Source of the DNA: Nostoc parmelioides FACHB-3921
GTDB taxonomy: Bacteria > Cyanobacteriota > Cyanobacteriia > Cyanobacteriales > Nostocaceae
Assembly (NCBI RefSeq): GCF_014696625.1
Contig: NZ_JACJQL010000042.1
Location: forward strand, 1-58,118
DNA: 58,118 nt
Reading direction: 5' to 3'
Shown piece after piece: positions 17,717 through 27,300 of the stretch; position 1 is the first letter of the stretch, and each line of letters begins with the position of its first letter. Under the pieces are notes generated by a model. That model had not been told where the DNA came from. It saw only the letters and a program-made list of their open reading frames with translations, and made no database searches. A program made the position numbers and the translations under genes.

Positions 17717-18338
17717 TTCCCAATTTTTCAAATAGTAGTGCAACTTTATCTAAATCTTTGTCCCCTGGTTTAACTTCGACACCGCTAGATAAATCAATAC
17801 CATCAGGATTCAGTTGGCTTAAAGCTTCTAAAATATTGTCTGGTGTCAGTCCCCCGGCTAGTAACCAAGGGCAACTTGGGCGAAATTTTTGTAACATCTC
17901 CCAATCTAAAGTTTGACCAGTCCCACCCAATTGCTGGGGATGATAGGCATCAAGTAATAAAGTATTTATATATTGAGTGTAAATAACTGCTTGCTCCAGA
18001 TGCTCAAAACTGCGAACTCGCAAAGCCTTCAGAATTTCTACTTGGGGAAGCGATTGACGTAATTGGTCGCAAAACTCTGGAGTTTCGTCACCATGTAACT
18101 GCACACCAGTTAAGCCAGAATCAACAACTGTCTGCTTAATTTCTGCAATACTGCTATTGGCGAAAACGCCGATTTTATCAATATTTTCTGGTAAGGGTGT
18201 CACAGCAGCCCGAATTTGTGCGGCTGTAACGTAACGCGGTGAAGAACGTACACATATAAATCCTAGCGCTGTTGCACCCAAAGAGGCGATCGCTACTGAC
18301 TGTTGTGGTTGAGTGATGCCGCAAATTTTCACACGCAT
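17691..18338 (-). CDS. trpF: Phosphoribosylanthranilate isomerase
   Basis: A 215-residue TIM-barrel enzyme of tryptophan synthesis that isomerises phosphoribosylanthranilate to CdRP. MRVKICGIT carries the catalytic Cys, LHGDETPEFC and LLLDAYHPQQLGGTGQTLDW supply the catalytic Asp and barrel loops, and LAGGLTPDNI and GIDLSSGVE bind phosphate. ATG 18338 is chosen; the longer frame begins at a TTG four codons upstream that the family does not use. The last eight or nine residues (TSGVSSLK) and the TAG stop are read from the right arm of an inverted-repeat element, so the native C-terminus has been replaced. Confidence 0.95.
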   Translation of the reverse strand: MRVKICGITQPQQSVAIASLGATALGFICVRSSPRYVTAAQIRAAVTPLPENIDKIGVFANSSIAEIKQTVVDSGLTGVQLHGDETPEFCDQLRQSLPQVEILKALRVRSFEHLEQAVIYTQYINTLLLDAYHPQQLGGTGQTLDWEMLQKFRPSCPWLLAGGLTPDNILEALSQLNPDGIDLSSGVEVKPGDKDLDKVALLFEKLGTSGVSSLK

Positions 18339-18466
18339 AAGAATTTCCAATATTGGGAACTAAAAAAAGTCGAATTTTGATCGATTAAGTTCGGTTGTGT
18401 CCTAACTAACTCTATAATTTTCTAGGTCTAGATTAACTTTGCCCTAGATATTTAGGAGACAAAAGC

Positions 18467-18721
18467 TTGATTTCATCAACCTTATTAGCAGTAGCTGCAA
18501 CTGTACCTGCAACCCCTGAGTGGTCGCCAACCGTAGGCATTATCATTAGTGCTAGCAGTGTAGTAGCTCTTTTGTTCGCTCTCAAAGTTGAATATCCCCA
18601 AGTCGGCCCTAAATTCCCTGGGCTACCTATCAGTGTTCCCACCTTTATCGGTGCAATGGCTTTTGGTCATGTTCTTGGTATTGGTATAGTCTTGGGGTTG
18701 ACTAATATTGGTCGTCTGTAG
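18467..18721 (+). CDS. psaK: Photosystem I subunit PsaK (copy 1)
   Basis: An 84-residue peripheral PSI subunit with two membrane spans, WSPTVGIIISASSVVALLFAL and TFIGAMAFGHVLGIGIVLGL, joined by a Pro/Gly loop. The C-terminal AFGHVLGIGIVLGLTNIG is the PsaK hallmark. It helps bind antenna chlorophyll and links PSI to phycobilisome energy transfer. The start is a TTG at 18467, with TTAGGAGAC just upstream; no in-frame ATG would preserve the N-terminus. A TATAAT hexamer lies at 18413-18418. A second, divergent psaK follows after 247 bp. Confidence 0.95.
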   Translation: MISSTLLAVAATVPATPEWSPTVGIIISASSVVALLFALKVEYPQVGPKFPGLPISVPTFIGAMAFGHVLGIGIVLGLTNIGRL

Positions 18722-18968
18722 AATTGGATATCGCTAAGACTAGAAATTTTTGGTCTTAACGAATTCAAGTTTACAAATAATTTCCGTTCTTTCTCCAGCG
18801 ATGAAACTTGCCATTTGGGTGCAGTTAGCTTTTGCATCATTACCCCAACTTAAGAAGGAGAGTTGAACCTTTCTTCTGAGAGAGGATTCTGCGGCTTCAC
18901 CAAGCGGAGTATTGATGTTGCTGTTAACTAATCAGCTAAATCAATTTATTCATGCAGGAGAAAGAACT

Positions 18969-19247
18969 ATGCTCTCATCAATCCTACTAGCAGCTCAAGC
19001 CACCGTACCCAACACAGGTACAACCTGGAACTGGAATGGCACACCTATTATCATCGCTAGTTGTCTATTAGTACTTTTAATTGCTGGCAGGTCAATTCGC
19101 TACCCTCATGTGGGGCCAAAGATGCCTTTGCCTTTCCCTTCAATTTTCAATAATCCCAGCGTTCCCACATTTTTGGCGGCTATGAGTTTTGGTCATATTA
19201 TTGGCGTTGCTGCCGTGTTGGGATTGACTAACCTTGGTGTTATTTAG
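18969..19247 (+). CDS. psaK: Photosystem I subunit PsaK (copy 2)
   Basis: A 92-residue PsaK paralogue, about 8 residues longer than copy 1 because of an extended lead and a longer loop (FPSIFNNPSV). Two membrane spans flank the loop, and the C-terminus FLAAMSFGHIIGVAAVLGL repeats the family signature. ATG 18969 is chosen: GCAGGAGAAAG is a good ribosome binding site, while the longer frame (18912) adds a non-family N-terminus. The tandem pair probably arose by duplication and diverged; in other cyanobacteria PsaK copies are used under different light levels. Confidence 0.94.
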   Translation: MLSSILLAAQATVPNTGTTWNWNGTPIIIASCLLVLLIAGRSIRYPHVGPKMPLPFPSIFNNPSVPTFLAAMSFGHIIGVAAVLGLTNLGVI

Positions 19248-19483
19248 TTAATTTGTCTGCAATCCTGCCCTCTTCTCTCAGACTAAGGTCTATGGGAACA
19301 CCAGAAAATGAATTATCCGAAATTGATCGTTTGGTAAGGTGCGTCAGTGCATTTTGTGTGTAGGCCATAACTGCTTGGGAGAGAGACTGATAATTCTCGC
19401 CCATCTGAAAATGTTGGCAGAGAAAGATAACGGTTATGATAAGTTTTCCTTGATTTAAATAAAGAATACGTAAAAATACGGTA

Positions 19484-19524
19484 ATTAATCTTTAGTTAAC
19501 CTAAATTTATATTTGCCTTAACCT
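19484..19524 (+). promoter_or_regulatory. Putative Pho box (PhoB/SphR site)
   Basis: Four 8-mers every 11 bp: ATTAATCT (19484), GTTAACCT (19495), TTTATATT (19506) and CTTAACCT (19517). Three fit the cyanobacterial Pho-box half-site PyTTAAPyPyT/A with no or one mismatch, and the third position is degenerate. The site precedes a phosphatase-like gene. The rest of 19248-19722 shows nothing else. Confidence 0.65.
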
Positions 19525-19722
19525 TAGACTAATAAATTTTCCGATGTATCTGTAACTGACAATTTACTGAATTTCCTCTGAAAACTTCCGACTAATTTAG
19601 TCTACTCAGTAATGAGCCATCAAACTCCGCCAGCCCTAATTTTAGGCTTGTGGGGAAGTTTTCATGCTACGAATTTGCGGTACGAAATCAACAAATCAGG
19701 CATCAGTTATTATATCGAAACC

Positions 19723-21390
19723 ATGACTATCCAAAAGCTTATCGCCATAATAGCTCCATCTTTTATTCTTTTAGGAGCAATATTGGCTCCAGCAGAGGCA
19801 ACTACTCTCAAACCGATAGGTACTTATAGTACAGGTCTATTTGAGCAGGGTGGCGCAGAAATTCCAGCTTACGACCCTGTAAGTCAACGGCTATTCGTAA
19901 TTAATGGCGGAACTAGTAGTATTGATGTCATCAGTATTAGTGATCCGACTAAACCCTCATTCCTGTTTAATATCGGGATTCAAAACTATGGTAGAGGGGT
20001 TAATAGCGTCGCTTTTAAGAATGGCTTACTGGCCGCAGCTGTTGAAGATTTTACGCCCCAAAATCCTGGTAAGGCTGTATTTTTTGATGTTAATGGCAAC
20101 TTAATCAATTCCGTTAATGTTGGAGCATTACCAGATATGCTCACTTTTACGCCAGATGGCAAACGTGTCTTAGTAGCCAATGAAGGTGAGCCGAATACCA
20201 ACTATACAGTTGACCCCGAAGGCTCAATTAGTATTATTGATATAGCTGACTTCAGTGTCGTCAATGCTGGTTTTAGTCAGTTCAATAGTCAAATCAATCA
20301 GTTACGGGCAGATGGAGTGAGAATTTTTGGCCCTAACGCTACAGTTGCTCAAGATTTAGAACCAGAGTATATAACTGTTTCCCCTGATTCTACTAAGGCT
20401 TGGATATCGTTGCAAGAAAATAATGCGATCGCCACCTTAGACCTAATTAAGAATGAGATTATTAATATCAGCCCCTTAGGCTTTAAGGATCATAGCCTGC
20501 CAGGTAATGGTTTTGATGCTAGCGATCGCGACAATGCCATTAATATTGCCAATTGGCCTGTATTGGGAATGTATCAACCCGATGGTATAGCTTCCTATAC
20601 CGTTAATGGCAAAACTTATATTGTCACCGCTAACGAAGGCGACGCACGGGATTACGATGGTTTTGGGGAACAAGTGCGCCTGGGTAATAATCAGTATGTC
20701 CTTGACCCTACAGCATTTCCTAATGCTAATGTTTTAAAAAACAATGCTAATTTAGGTCGCCTCAATGTCACCACGGCTTTAGGCGATGAAAACAAAAATG
20801 GTTCGTTTGAAAAGATTTACTCCTATGGTGCGCGCTCTTTCTCCATCTGGGAATCGGATCAGGCTACTGGTAAGCTCAAGTTAGTGTTTGATAGTGGCGA
20901 CCAATTTGAACAAATTATTGCCCAACGTCTACCAGCGTTTTTCAACTCTAATAATACTGAGAATAGTTTTGATACCCGTAGTGATGACAAGGGGCCGGAA
21001 CCAGAAGACGTAAAGATTGCCAAAATTAATGGTCGCTTTTACGCCTTTGTTGGCTTGGAACGGGTAGGAGGCGTGATGGTATATGACATTACTAATCCAG
21101 CCAAACCCGTTTTTGTAGACTATGCTAACAATCGTGATTTTACAGTTCCGCTACAAAGTCCAGGTGGAACGACAAACCCAGCAGCCGGAGACTCAGGGCC
21201 AGAAGGCTTACTATTTATCTCAGCTACCGATAGTCCCAATCAGAAGCCTTTGTTAATTACCGCCAATGAAATCAGTGGAACAACTACCATCTACTCTTTT
21301 GATATAGAAACAGTCCCTGAACCCGGAACTATGCTTGCTTTAGGTGCAGTTGTTTCAACTACCATCCTGAGAGTAAAGCGCAGACGCTAA
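19723..21390 (+). CDS. Atypical alkaline phosphatase-like PEP-CTERM protein
   Basis: A 555-residue exported beta-propeller-like protein of the choice-of-anchor I type, found in atypical cyanobacterial alkaline phosphatases and phytase-like proteins. After a signal peptide (MTIQKLIAIIAPSFILLGAI, then PAEA), repeated blades follow: DVISISDP, PDMLTFTPDGKRVLVANEGEPN, DGIASYTVNGKTYIVTANEGDARDYDG, GPEPEDVKIAKINGRFYAFVGLERVGGVMVYD. The C-terminus is a PEP-CTERM anchor: VPEPGTMLALG, hydrophobic span, then RVKRRR. ATG 19723 is chosen because it starts the signal peptide. A Pho box upstream supports induction by phosphate limitation. Catalysis is inferred from family only. Confidence 0.88.
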   Translation: MTIQKLIAIIAPSFILLGAILAPAEATTLKPIGTYSTGLFEQGGAEIPAYDPVSQRLFVINGGTSSIDVISISDPTKPSFLFNIGIQNYGRGVNSVAFKNGLLAAAVEDFTPQNPGKAVFFDVNGNLINSVNVGALPDMLTFTPDGKRVLVANEGEPNTNYTVDPEGSISIIDIADFSVVNAGFSQFNSQINQLRADGVRIFGPNATVAQDLEPEYITVSPDSTKAWISLQENNAIATLDLIKNEIINISPLGFKDHSLPGNGFDASDRDNAINIANWPVLGMYQPDGIASYTVNGKTYIVTANEGDARDYDGFGEQVRLGNNQYVLDPTAFPNANVLKNNANLGRLNVTTALGDENKNGSFEKIYSYGARSFSIWESDQATGKLKLVFDSGDQFEQIIAQRLPAFFNSNNTENSFDTRSDDKGPEPEDVKIAKINGRFYAFVGLERVGGVMVYDITNPAKPVFVDYANNRDFTVPLQSPGGTTNPAAGDSGPEGLLFISATDSPNQKPLLITANEISGTTTIYSFDIETVPEPGTMLALGAVVSTTILRVKRRR

Positions 21391-21489
21391 GTCAAATTTC
21401 TTTGGTCATGGCTAACTAACGCCTTGTGCAACTTTCTCTAGAACATAACCACCAACCCCTTCCCTTGTAGGGGAAGGGGAATAATAGTT

Positions 21490-21646
21490 TAACGTGAGTT
21501 CGATGACCTCTCCCCAAACCCCTCTCCGACGCGGAGAGGGGCTTAAATATCCTGAAAGCTCAGGGAAAAATTAGGATTTTGAAGCCTCTCTCCTTGCAGG
21601 GGAGAGGTTTGGAGAGGGGTTTTTTAAATTCATCGAACTCACGTTA
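21490..21646. repeat. Nested inverted-repeat element, 157 bp
   Basis: Outer 17-bp arms TAACGTGAGTTCGATGA (21490-21506) and its exact complement (21630-21646). Inside, AACCCCTCTCC units and their complements nest further. The internal 40 bp at 21582-21621 recur, with one mismatch, inside a coding region at 37191-37230. The neighbouring 21449-21480 is another CCCCTTCCC palindrome. It fills the gap between two convergent genes. Confidence 0.75.
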
Positions 21647-21698
21647 ATTTCAGGAGTCATTAGTCCAAAGCAATAGAAGAATAACCATTGACTAATCA

Positions 21699-22241
21699 CT
21701 ACTGAACTATTCTCTTTTCTATATATTGACCTATCATTAATTGCTCACCAGCACGAGAAATAATAGTTTGTCTGGTGCGATATTTGTTACCTATTAACTT
21801 TAATTCTTCCTCAAATACTGAACCATTGTATTCGGTTCGCAAACATAGGGTTTTGGGGTTAGGAAAATTATACTGGGCTGTAACTGGTTTAGAAGTGGCA
21901 AAACCGCGATCGCGGTACAAGATGTTTCCTAAAGCACCAAATAGTGTGGAACCTTCAGACTCACTCCTATTCTTGAGAACATCTGTACTGCACCATGTAA
22001 CCTCTGCACCACAGATCAAAAAAACTGACTCAGCTAACTTATGTATCTGAGCCAGTTTTTGTAATTCATCGCAACCTTGTTCCAAAAATCGGATAGTAAT
22101 CATACTCACCATCTCCTTGGTTTCTCCATCAGGGAGAGTGTAATAACGCCTTTGTGAACGCCACTCACCAACTGACTCTCGAAAAAACTCGATGATTTGG
22201 GATTCATCAACTGTGCGTGCAAGTTTTGACAGTGATTTCAC
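21699..22241 (-). CDS. cpcS: CpcS/CpeS-type phycobiliprotein lyase
   Basis: A 180-residue lipocalin-like bilin lyase. Members attach phycocyanobilin to Cys of phycobiliproteins. Family marks are the N-terminal IIEFFRESVGEWRSQRRYYT, the GAEVTWCSTD core and the long C-terminal strand YRTRQTIISRAGEQLMIGQY. Starts at GTG 22241, with an AGGA ribosome binding site 9 nt upstream. Its exact substrate (which subunit and Cys) cannot be read from sequence. It is monocistronic and convergent with the phosphatase-like gene, with the nested repeat element between. Confidence 0.88.
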   Translation of the reverse strand: MKSLSKLARTVDESQIIEFFRESVGEWRSQRRYYTLPDGETKEMVSMITIRFLEQGCDELQKLAQIHKLAESVFLICGAEVTWCSTDVLKNRSESEGSTLFGALGNILYRDRGFATSKPVTAQYNFPNPKTLCLRTEYNGSVFEEELKLIGNKYRTRQTIISRAGEQLMIGQYIEKRIVQ

Positions 22242-22784
22242 TCGTGATTGTCCTCACCTAAATGGCATAAATAACTGATTTTGCCTATATAATATATCGT
22301 AGCTAAAAGCAATTTCTGTTCAGAAAAGTTAATATATTCTCGAAATCTTCCAGAATTGCCTATGACATTGCTAGTATTATTGCTAATATTTGTGTATATT
22401 TAGTAAAGCTAAATATTTGCACTTGATGATTTTTAGGGAAAAAAGCTAAGGACTAATTTTAGTTTCTTCAAGTTCCCTAACTAGAATACTTTTCATGCCA
22501 ACATAAAAAATTAATACACCTTACATAGCCAAATCAAATATCAAACACAATCCTGCAATTGCGTAAATAGAGTAGTAGCGAAATTTGTTTTGACTTTATC
22601 TCGTAAAAGTAGCAACGTTTGACACAAAAAGTTCTGGGAAAAACTTGGTCTATTCTCAATATTATTTTTCAGCTAGCACCACATATACATGATTGCTAGG
22701 TAAAACAGGCTGTTATTGTCAAAACTTTCACAAACAAGGAAACAAACCATAAATGATTTTCAACCAAAATCCACAGCAAAAATC
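22242..22784. other. AT-rich gap before the RND operon
   Basis: About 540 bp. Holds TATAATATAT near 22288-22297, possible -10 elements for either flanking gene. No RNA, repeat or transposon remnant recognised. The adaptor frame extends into it as far as a TTG at 22716, but that extension is not conserved-looking. Confidence 0.4.
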
Positions 22785-24200
22785 ATGAAACAGCAAACTT
22801 ACCCAGCGACAAGCCAGTTAATCAAAACGAAATTACAATTTAGTAGCGGAATTTCTACCCACAGACAGATATTTCCTGGCTGGCAATGTGCAAAACACGC
22901 CTTATTTGCTGCTTGTTTGTTGAGTATTGGTGTGCTAACAGCAAGTTGTGGTTCCCTACCCAAGGAAACAGCCGAAGCCCAATCTCAGCAACGTAGAGGC
23001 GGAGAAAGAGGCGGGTTAGCGCCTGTAGATGTGGCGATCGCCCGTAGAGAAAGACTAGAGACACAACCAGAGTATACAGGTACTACCACACCATTCCGGA
23101 CAATATCACTGCGATCGCAGGTAGAAGCCAGACTCTTAGCTTTGAACTTAGATGTAGGTGACACAGTTAAACGAGGGCAGAACGTCGGACAACTGGATGA
23201 CATCATATTATCCACCGACCTCAAGCAAGCAGAAGCCGAACTCGCAGCTTTGGAATCAGAAGTAGCTAGAGCCACAACCCAGGTCAGTAATGCCCGCGCC
23301 CAAGTGGAAAGAGCAAGACTCGAAGTGGTACAAGCTGAGGCAGATGCCCAACGTCAAGAGAGATTATTTAAAGAAGGCGCTATATCAGAGCAAGCCGCCG
23401 AGCAAGCACGCACAGAAGCAAAAACAGCTACTCAAGCACTCCGTGCAGCTACTGAGCAAGTGCGAACCGAAGAACAAGCCGTTGCTGCTGCCAAAGGTAG
23501 AGTATTTGCCCAAAAAGCCGTAGTTGCCCAAACAAAAGAACGTCGCTCATATACTCGCCTCACATCGCCCCTTAACGGCGTTATCACCGAGAGGGTCACA
23601 GAGCCTGGTAATCTTTTACAAGCTGGAGGAGAAGTTTTAAAAATTGCTGACCTGAGCCGAATTAAAGTTGTAGTACAAGTCTCCGAATTAGAACTAGGAC
23701 AAATTCAAGTCGGACAATCTGTACAAGTACGCTTAGATGCTTTCCCCGACCAAACAATTATCGGTAGAGTCGCCCGCATTTCCCCCACCGCCGATGCTAC
23801 AGCTCGTTTAATACCAGTAGAAGTAGTAATTCCTAACAGTCAAGGCAACATCGGTAGTGGATTGCTAGCAAGAGTTAATTTTGCCAGTCAGACTCCAGAA
23901 CGAGTGGTAGTGTCACAAACAGCCATTCAAAGGGAAGGCAGAAACCAGGAATCCTCCCCAACAACCCCAAGACAATCACAAAATCAAAACGGCACACTGT
24001 ACGTAGTTACAGATAGCCAAGGCAAGCCAACTGTCACAGCCCGTACAGTCACTTTAGGAAAAAGTGCTGATGGCAAAGTAGAAATTTTATCTGGCTTACA
24101 ACCTGGAGAGCAGTACGTCGCACGTAGTGGTAGACCCTTAAAAGATGGGGAAAATGTACGTCTTTCAATTCTTTCAGAGCGAAACCCTGCGAGGAATTAA
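22785..24200 (+). CDS. RND efflux periplasmic adaptor lipoprotein
   Basis: A 471-residue membrane fusion protein. A lipobox LTASCGS about residue 50-55, after a hydrophobic run, predicts a lipid-anchored N-terminus in the periplasmic face of the inner membrane. The paired biotinyl-lipoyl halves are VEARLLALNLDVGDTVKRGQ and TSPLNGVITERVTEPGNLLQ. Between them a long Ala/Glu/Gln-rich coiled hairpin (EAELAALESEVARATTQVSN onward) contacts the outer-membrane channel. LSGLQPGEQYVARSGRPLKDG closes the membrane-proximal domain. It precedes the RND transporter by 118 bp and is surely its partner. ATG 22785 preferred over TTG 22716. An outer-membrane TolC is not nearby. Confidence 0.93.
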   Translation: MKQQTYPATSQLIKTKLQFSSGISTHRQIFPGWQCAKHALFAACLLSIGVLTASCGSLPKETAEAQSQQRRGGERGGLAPVDVAIARRERLETQPEYTGTTTPFRTISLRSQVEARLLALNLDVGDTVKRGQNVGQLDDIILSTDLKQAEAELAALESEVARATTQVSNARAQVERARLEVVQAEADAQRQERLFKEGAISEQAAEQARTEAKTATQALRAATEQVRTEEQAVAAAKGRVFAQKAVVAQTKERRSYTRLTSPLNGVITERVTEPGNLLQAGGEVLKIADLSRIKVVVQVSELELGQIQVGQSVQVRLDAFPDQTIIGRVARISPTADATARLIPVEVVIPNSQGNIGSGLLARVNFASQTPERVVVSQTAIQREGRNQESSPTTPRQSQNQNGTLYVVTDSQGKPTVTARTVTLGKSADGKVEILSGLQPGEQYVARSGRPLKDGENVRLSILSERNPARN

Positions 24201-24318
24201 AAATTCAAAGTAAAGATTTAGGTTGGGAATTTTTAATTTTGCGGAAAGTTGCGGTGCAGGGGTTCCCCCCGTTGAGCAAACTTTCCAAGACGAATTTTGA
24301 ATTGGAGCGCAGCGACTC

Positions 24319-27300
24319 ATGCAGCAAGTAAATAAAAGTGGCGGATTTAGTATTAGTACCGTATCAATTCGCCAACATATCGGTACACTTATGCTCACCT
24401 TAGCAGTTATGGTGCTGGGTGTATTTTTCATTATCAAGTTGCCTGTAGATTTATTACCCTCAATTACCTATCCCCGCATTGGTGTACGCATAGAAGCACC
24501 TGGAGTTTCCCCGGAGGTAGCAATTGATGAAGTGACTAGACCTTTGGAAGAAGCCTTCTCGGCAACAGAAGGTGTGGTACAGATTTTTTCTCAAACTCGT
24601 GAGGGACAAGTCAGTTTGGATTTGTTCTTTCAACCAGGAGGTAATATTGACCAAGCTCTCAATGATGCTACTGCGGCTTTCAACAGAGCGAGAAACGGCT
24701 TACCAGACACAATTGAAGAACCGCGTCTGTTCAAAATCGATCCTTCCCAGTTACCAGTATATGAATTCGCCTTAACATCCCCCTCCTTAGAAGGGCTAGA
24801 TTTACGAGTGTTTGCAGAAGAAGAACTAGCCCGCGAATTGGGTGTTGTTCCTGGAGTAGCTGGGGTAGACGTATCGGGCGGAGTGCAAGAAGAAGTTAGA
24901 GTTAATATTGATTTAGATCGCTTGCAAGCTTTGGGTGTAGGTTTAAATGATGTTCTAGATGAACTCAGAAACCGCAACGTTGATATTTCTGGTGGTCGGA
25001 TTTTAGGACAAAATTCCGAACCTTTAACCCGTACTGTTGGACGCTTTCAAAGCGCCGACGAACTCAGAAATTTGTCCTTTGAAGTCTCCTCAACTGCTTC
25101 CTCAAATCCCAGTCAACAGTCAACAGTCAACAGTCAACCATCAACCATTAACAACCGCCGCGTTTATCTCCGGGACTTTGCCCAAATTATAGATGGTTCA
25201 GAACAACAACGGATATATGTCTCACTCAACGGTGAGCCGGCAGTCAAAGTCAGTGTTCAAAAGCAACCAGATGCTAACACTATTAATGTTGTTGATGCTG
25301 TAAAAAAACGTTTAGAAGAACTGCGACAATCTAGCGTAGTTCCCGAAGGTACCGTGATTACACCTACCTTAGATGAATCGAGATTTATCCGTAACTCTAT
25401 CTCCAATGTTACCAGTTCTGGATTGATAGGAACAGCATTAGCGGCGATCGCCGTCCTTCTCTTCCTTGGTTCCTTACGACAGACCTTTATCATCGTTATC
25501 GCCATCCCTCTAGCCACCCTAGCCGCCATCATCTTGATGGGGTTATTTGGTTTATCCATCAACGTCTTTAGTTTAGGTGGTTTAGCCTTGGGTGTGGGTA
25601 TAGTCGTAGATAACTCCATCGTCATGTTGGAGAGCATTGCCGAAGGCGTGGGCATGACTCCTGGTAAAGATAGTAAAAGCAGGCTCAGTCACAAGCAACT
25701 AATTGCTCAAGCAGAAACCAGCAGCCAAGAAGTTGAATCCGCTCTAATTGCTTCTACGAGTACCAACTTAGTGGCAGTGTTGCCGTTTCTACTTATTGGT
25801 GGTTTTATAGCCTTATTATTTAACGAACTAATTCTCACCATCACCTTTTCTGTTGCCGCTTCCATCGTCATTGCTGTAACAGTTGTGCCAATGCTTGCTT
25901 CTCGTTTATTAGGCTGGAAATTTTCCAGTGGCTTGAGCAACTTTTGGCCATTACGGAAATTCAATGCGCGTTTTGAAGCAGCTACGCGAGGATATGGTAG
26001 ATTTTTAGCTGGTATATTACGCTGGCGATTAGTCACAGTAGCGATCGCTATTCTCCTGTTTGGTGGTGGTAGTTTATGGATGGCTCCCCAAATTCCCCAA
26101 CAAATCCTCCCCCGTATCAGTACAGGACAAGCCAGCTTATTCGCTCAGTTCCCACCCGGCACGCCTTTAGAGACTAATAGCAAAGTCATGAGCGCGGTGG
26201 ATGAAATTATTCGGCAACAGCCAGAAACAGAATATACTTTCACCACTGCTGGTGGTGCTTTATTTGGCACTAATACCAATGCTAACCCCTTACGAGGTAC
26301 CAGCACCATCACCCTCAAACCAGGCACAGATGTAGATACTTATGTCGAACGAGTTACCCAAGAATTAAATAAACTAAATTTAGCAGGTATTCGTTTACGC
26401 TTGGCTCCTGGTCAAGTACGGGGTTTAATTACCAATAACTCCCCTGTACGCAATGCCGACGTTGATGTGATTCTCCAGGGTACTAATGCAGACACATTAC
26501 AACAAGCCAGCCGTCAGGTACTAGCAGCCTTAGAAGAACAAGCCACCCAAGTGAGATTTCGTCCCGATGCTGATGAACGACAACCAGAAATTCAAATCTT
26601 GCCCGACTGGGAAAGAGTTTCTGCACTGGGATTAACAACCAGAGATATCGGAGACACAATTCAGACTGCCCTAGAAGGCAGCGTACCCACACAACTGCAA
26701 CGGGGCAACCGCTTGGTAGATGTGCGAGTACAGTTAAATGAGTCAGCAGTGCAAACAGGTTCTCAATTAGAAAGACTACCTTTATTTGTTGGTAACAATC
26801 GTCAAGTTCGCCTCAGTGATGTCGCCAGAATCGTCGAAGCCCAAGCGCCAGGAGAGATTCAGCGTATTAACCAACGCCAAGTTATCATATTTGCCGGGAA
26901 TTTAACTGAAGGAGCTAGTCTAAGTCGCGCCATCGAACAGGTAAATAACGTCATTAGTAACCTAGAATTACCAGAAGGCGTAAGCGTTTTACCAAGCGCC
27001 GCCGCAGAATCCAATCGGCAACTACAAAGTTCACTGCAACTATTAGGCGGATTAGCTAGCTTTCTCGTTTTCGTCGTCATGGCAGTGCAGTACAATTCCC
27101 TCATTGACCCGCTAGTAATTATGTTTACCATTCCCCTAGCACTAGCCGGCGGGATTTTTGGACTTTACATTACCAATACTGCAATTGGTGCAACCGTCAT
27201 CGTCGGTGCAGTTCTACTAGTAGGTATTGTCGTCAATAACGCCATCATCATGGTGGAATTGGCAAATCAAATCCGCGATCGCGACAAAGTTGACCGCCGC

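Noticed and set aside
19612..19722. Upstream start for the phosphatase-like gene
   Set aside because: The extra residues lie before a typical signal peptide; ATG 19723 fits better.
22716..22784. TTG start for the RND adaptor
   Set aside because: The extension is low complexity and ATG 22785 gives a normal lipoprotein lead.
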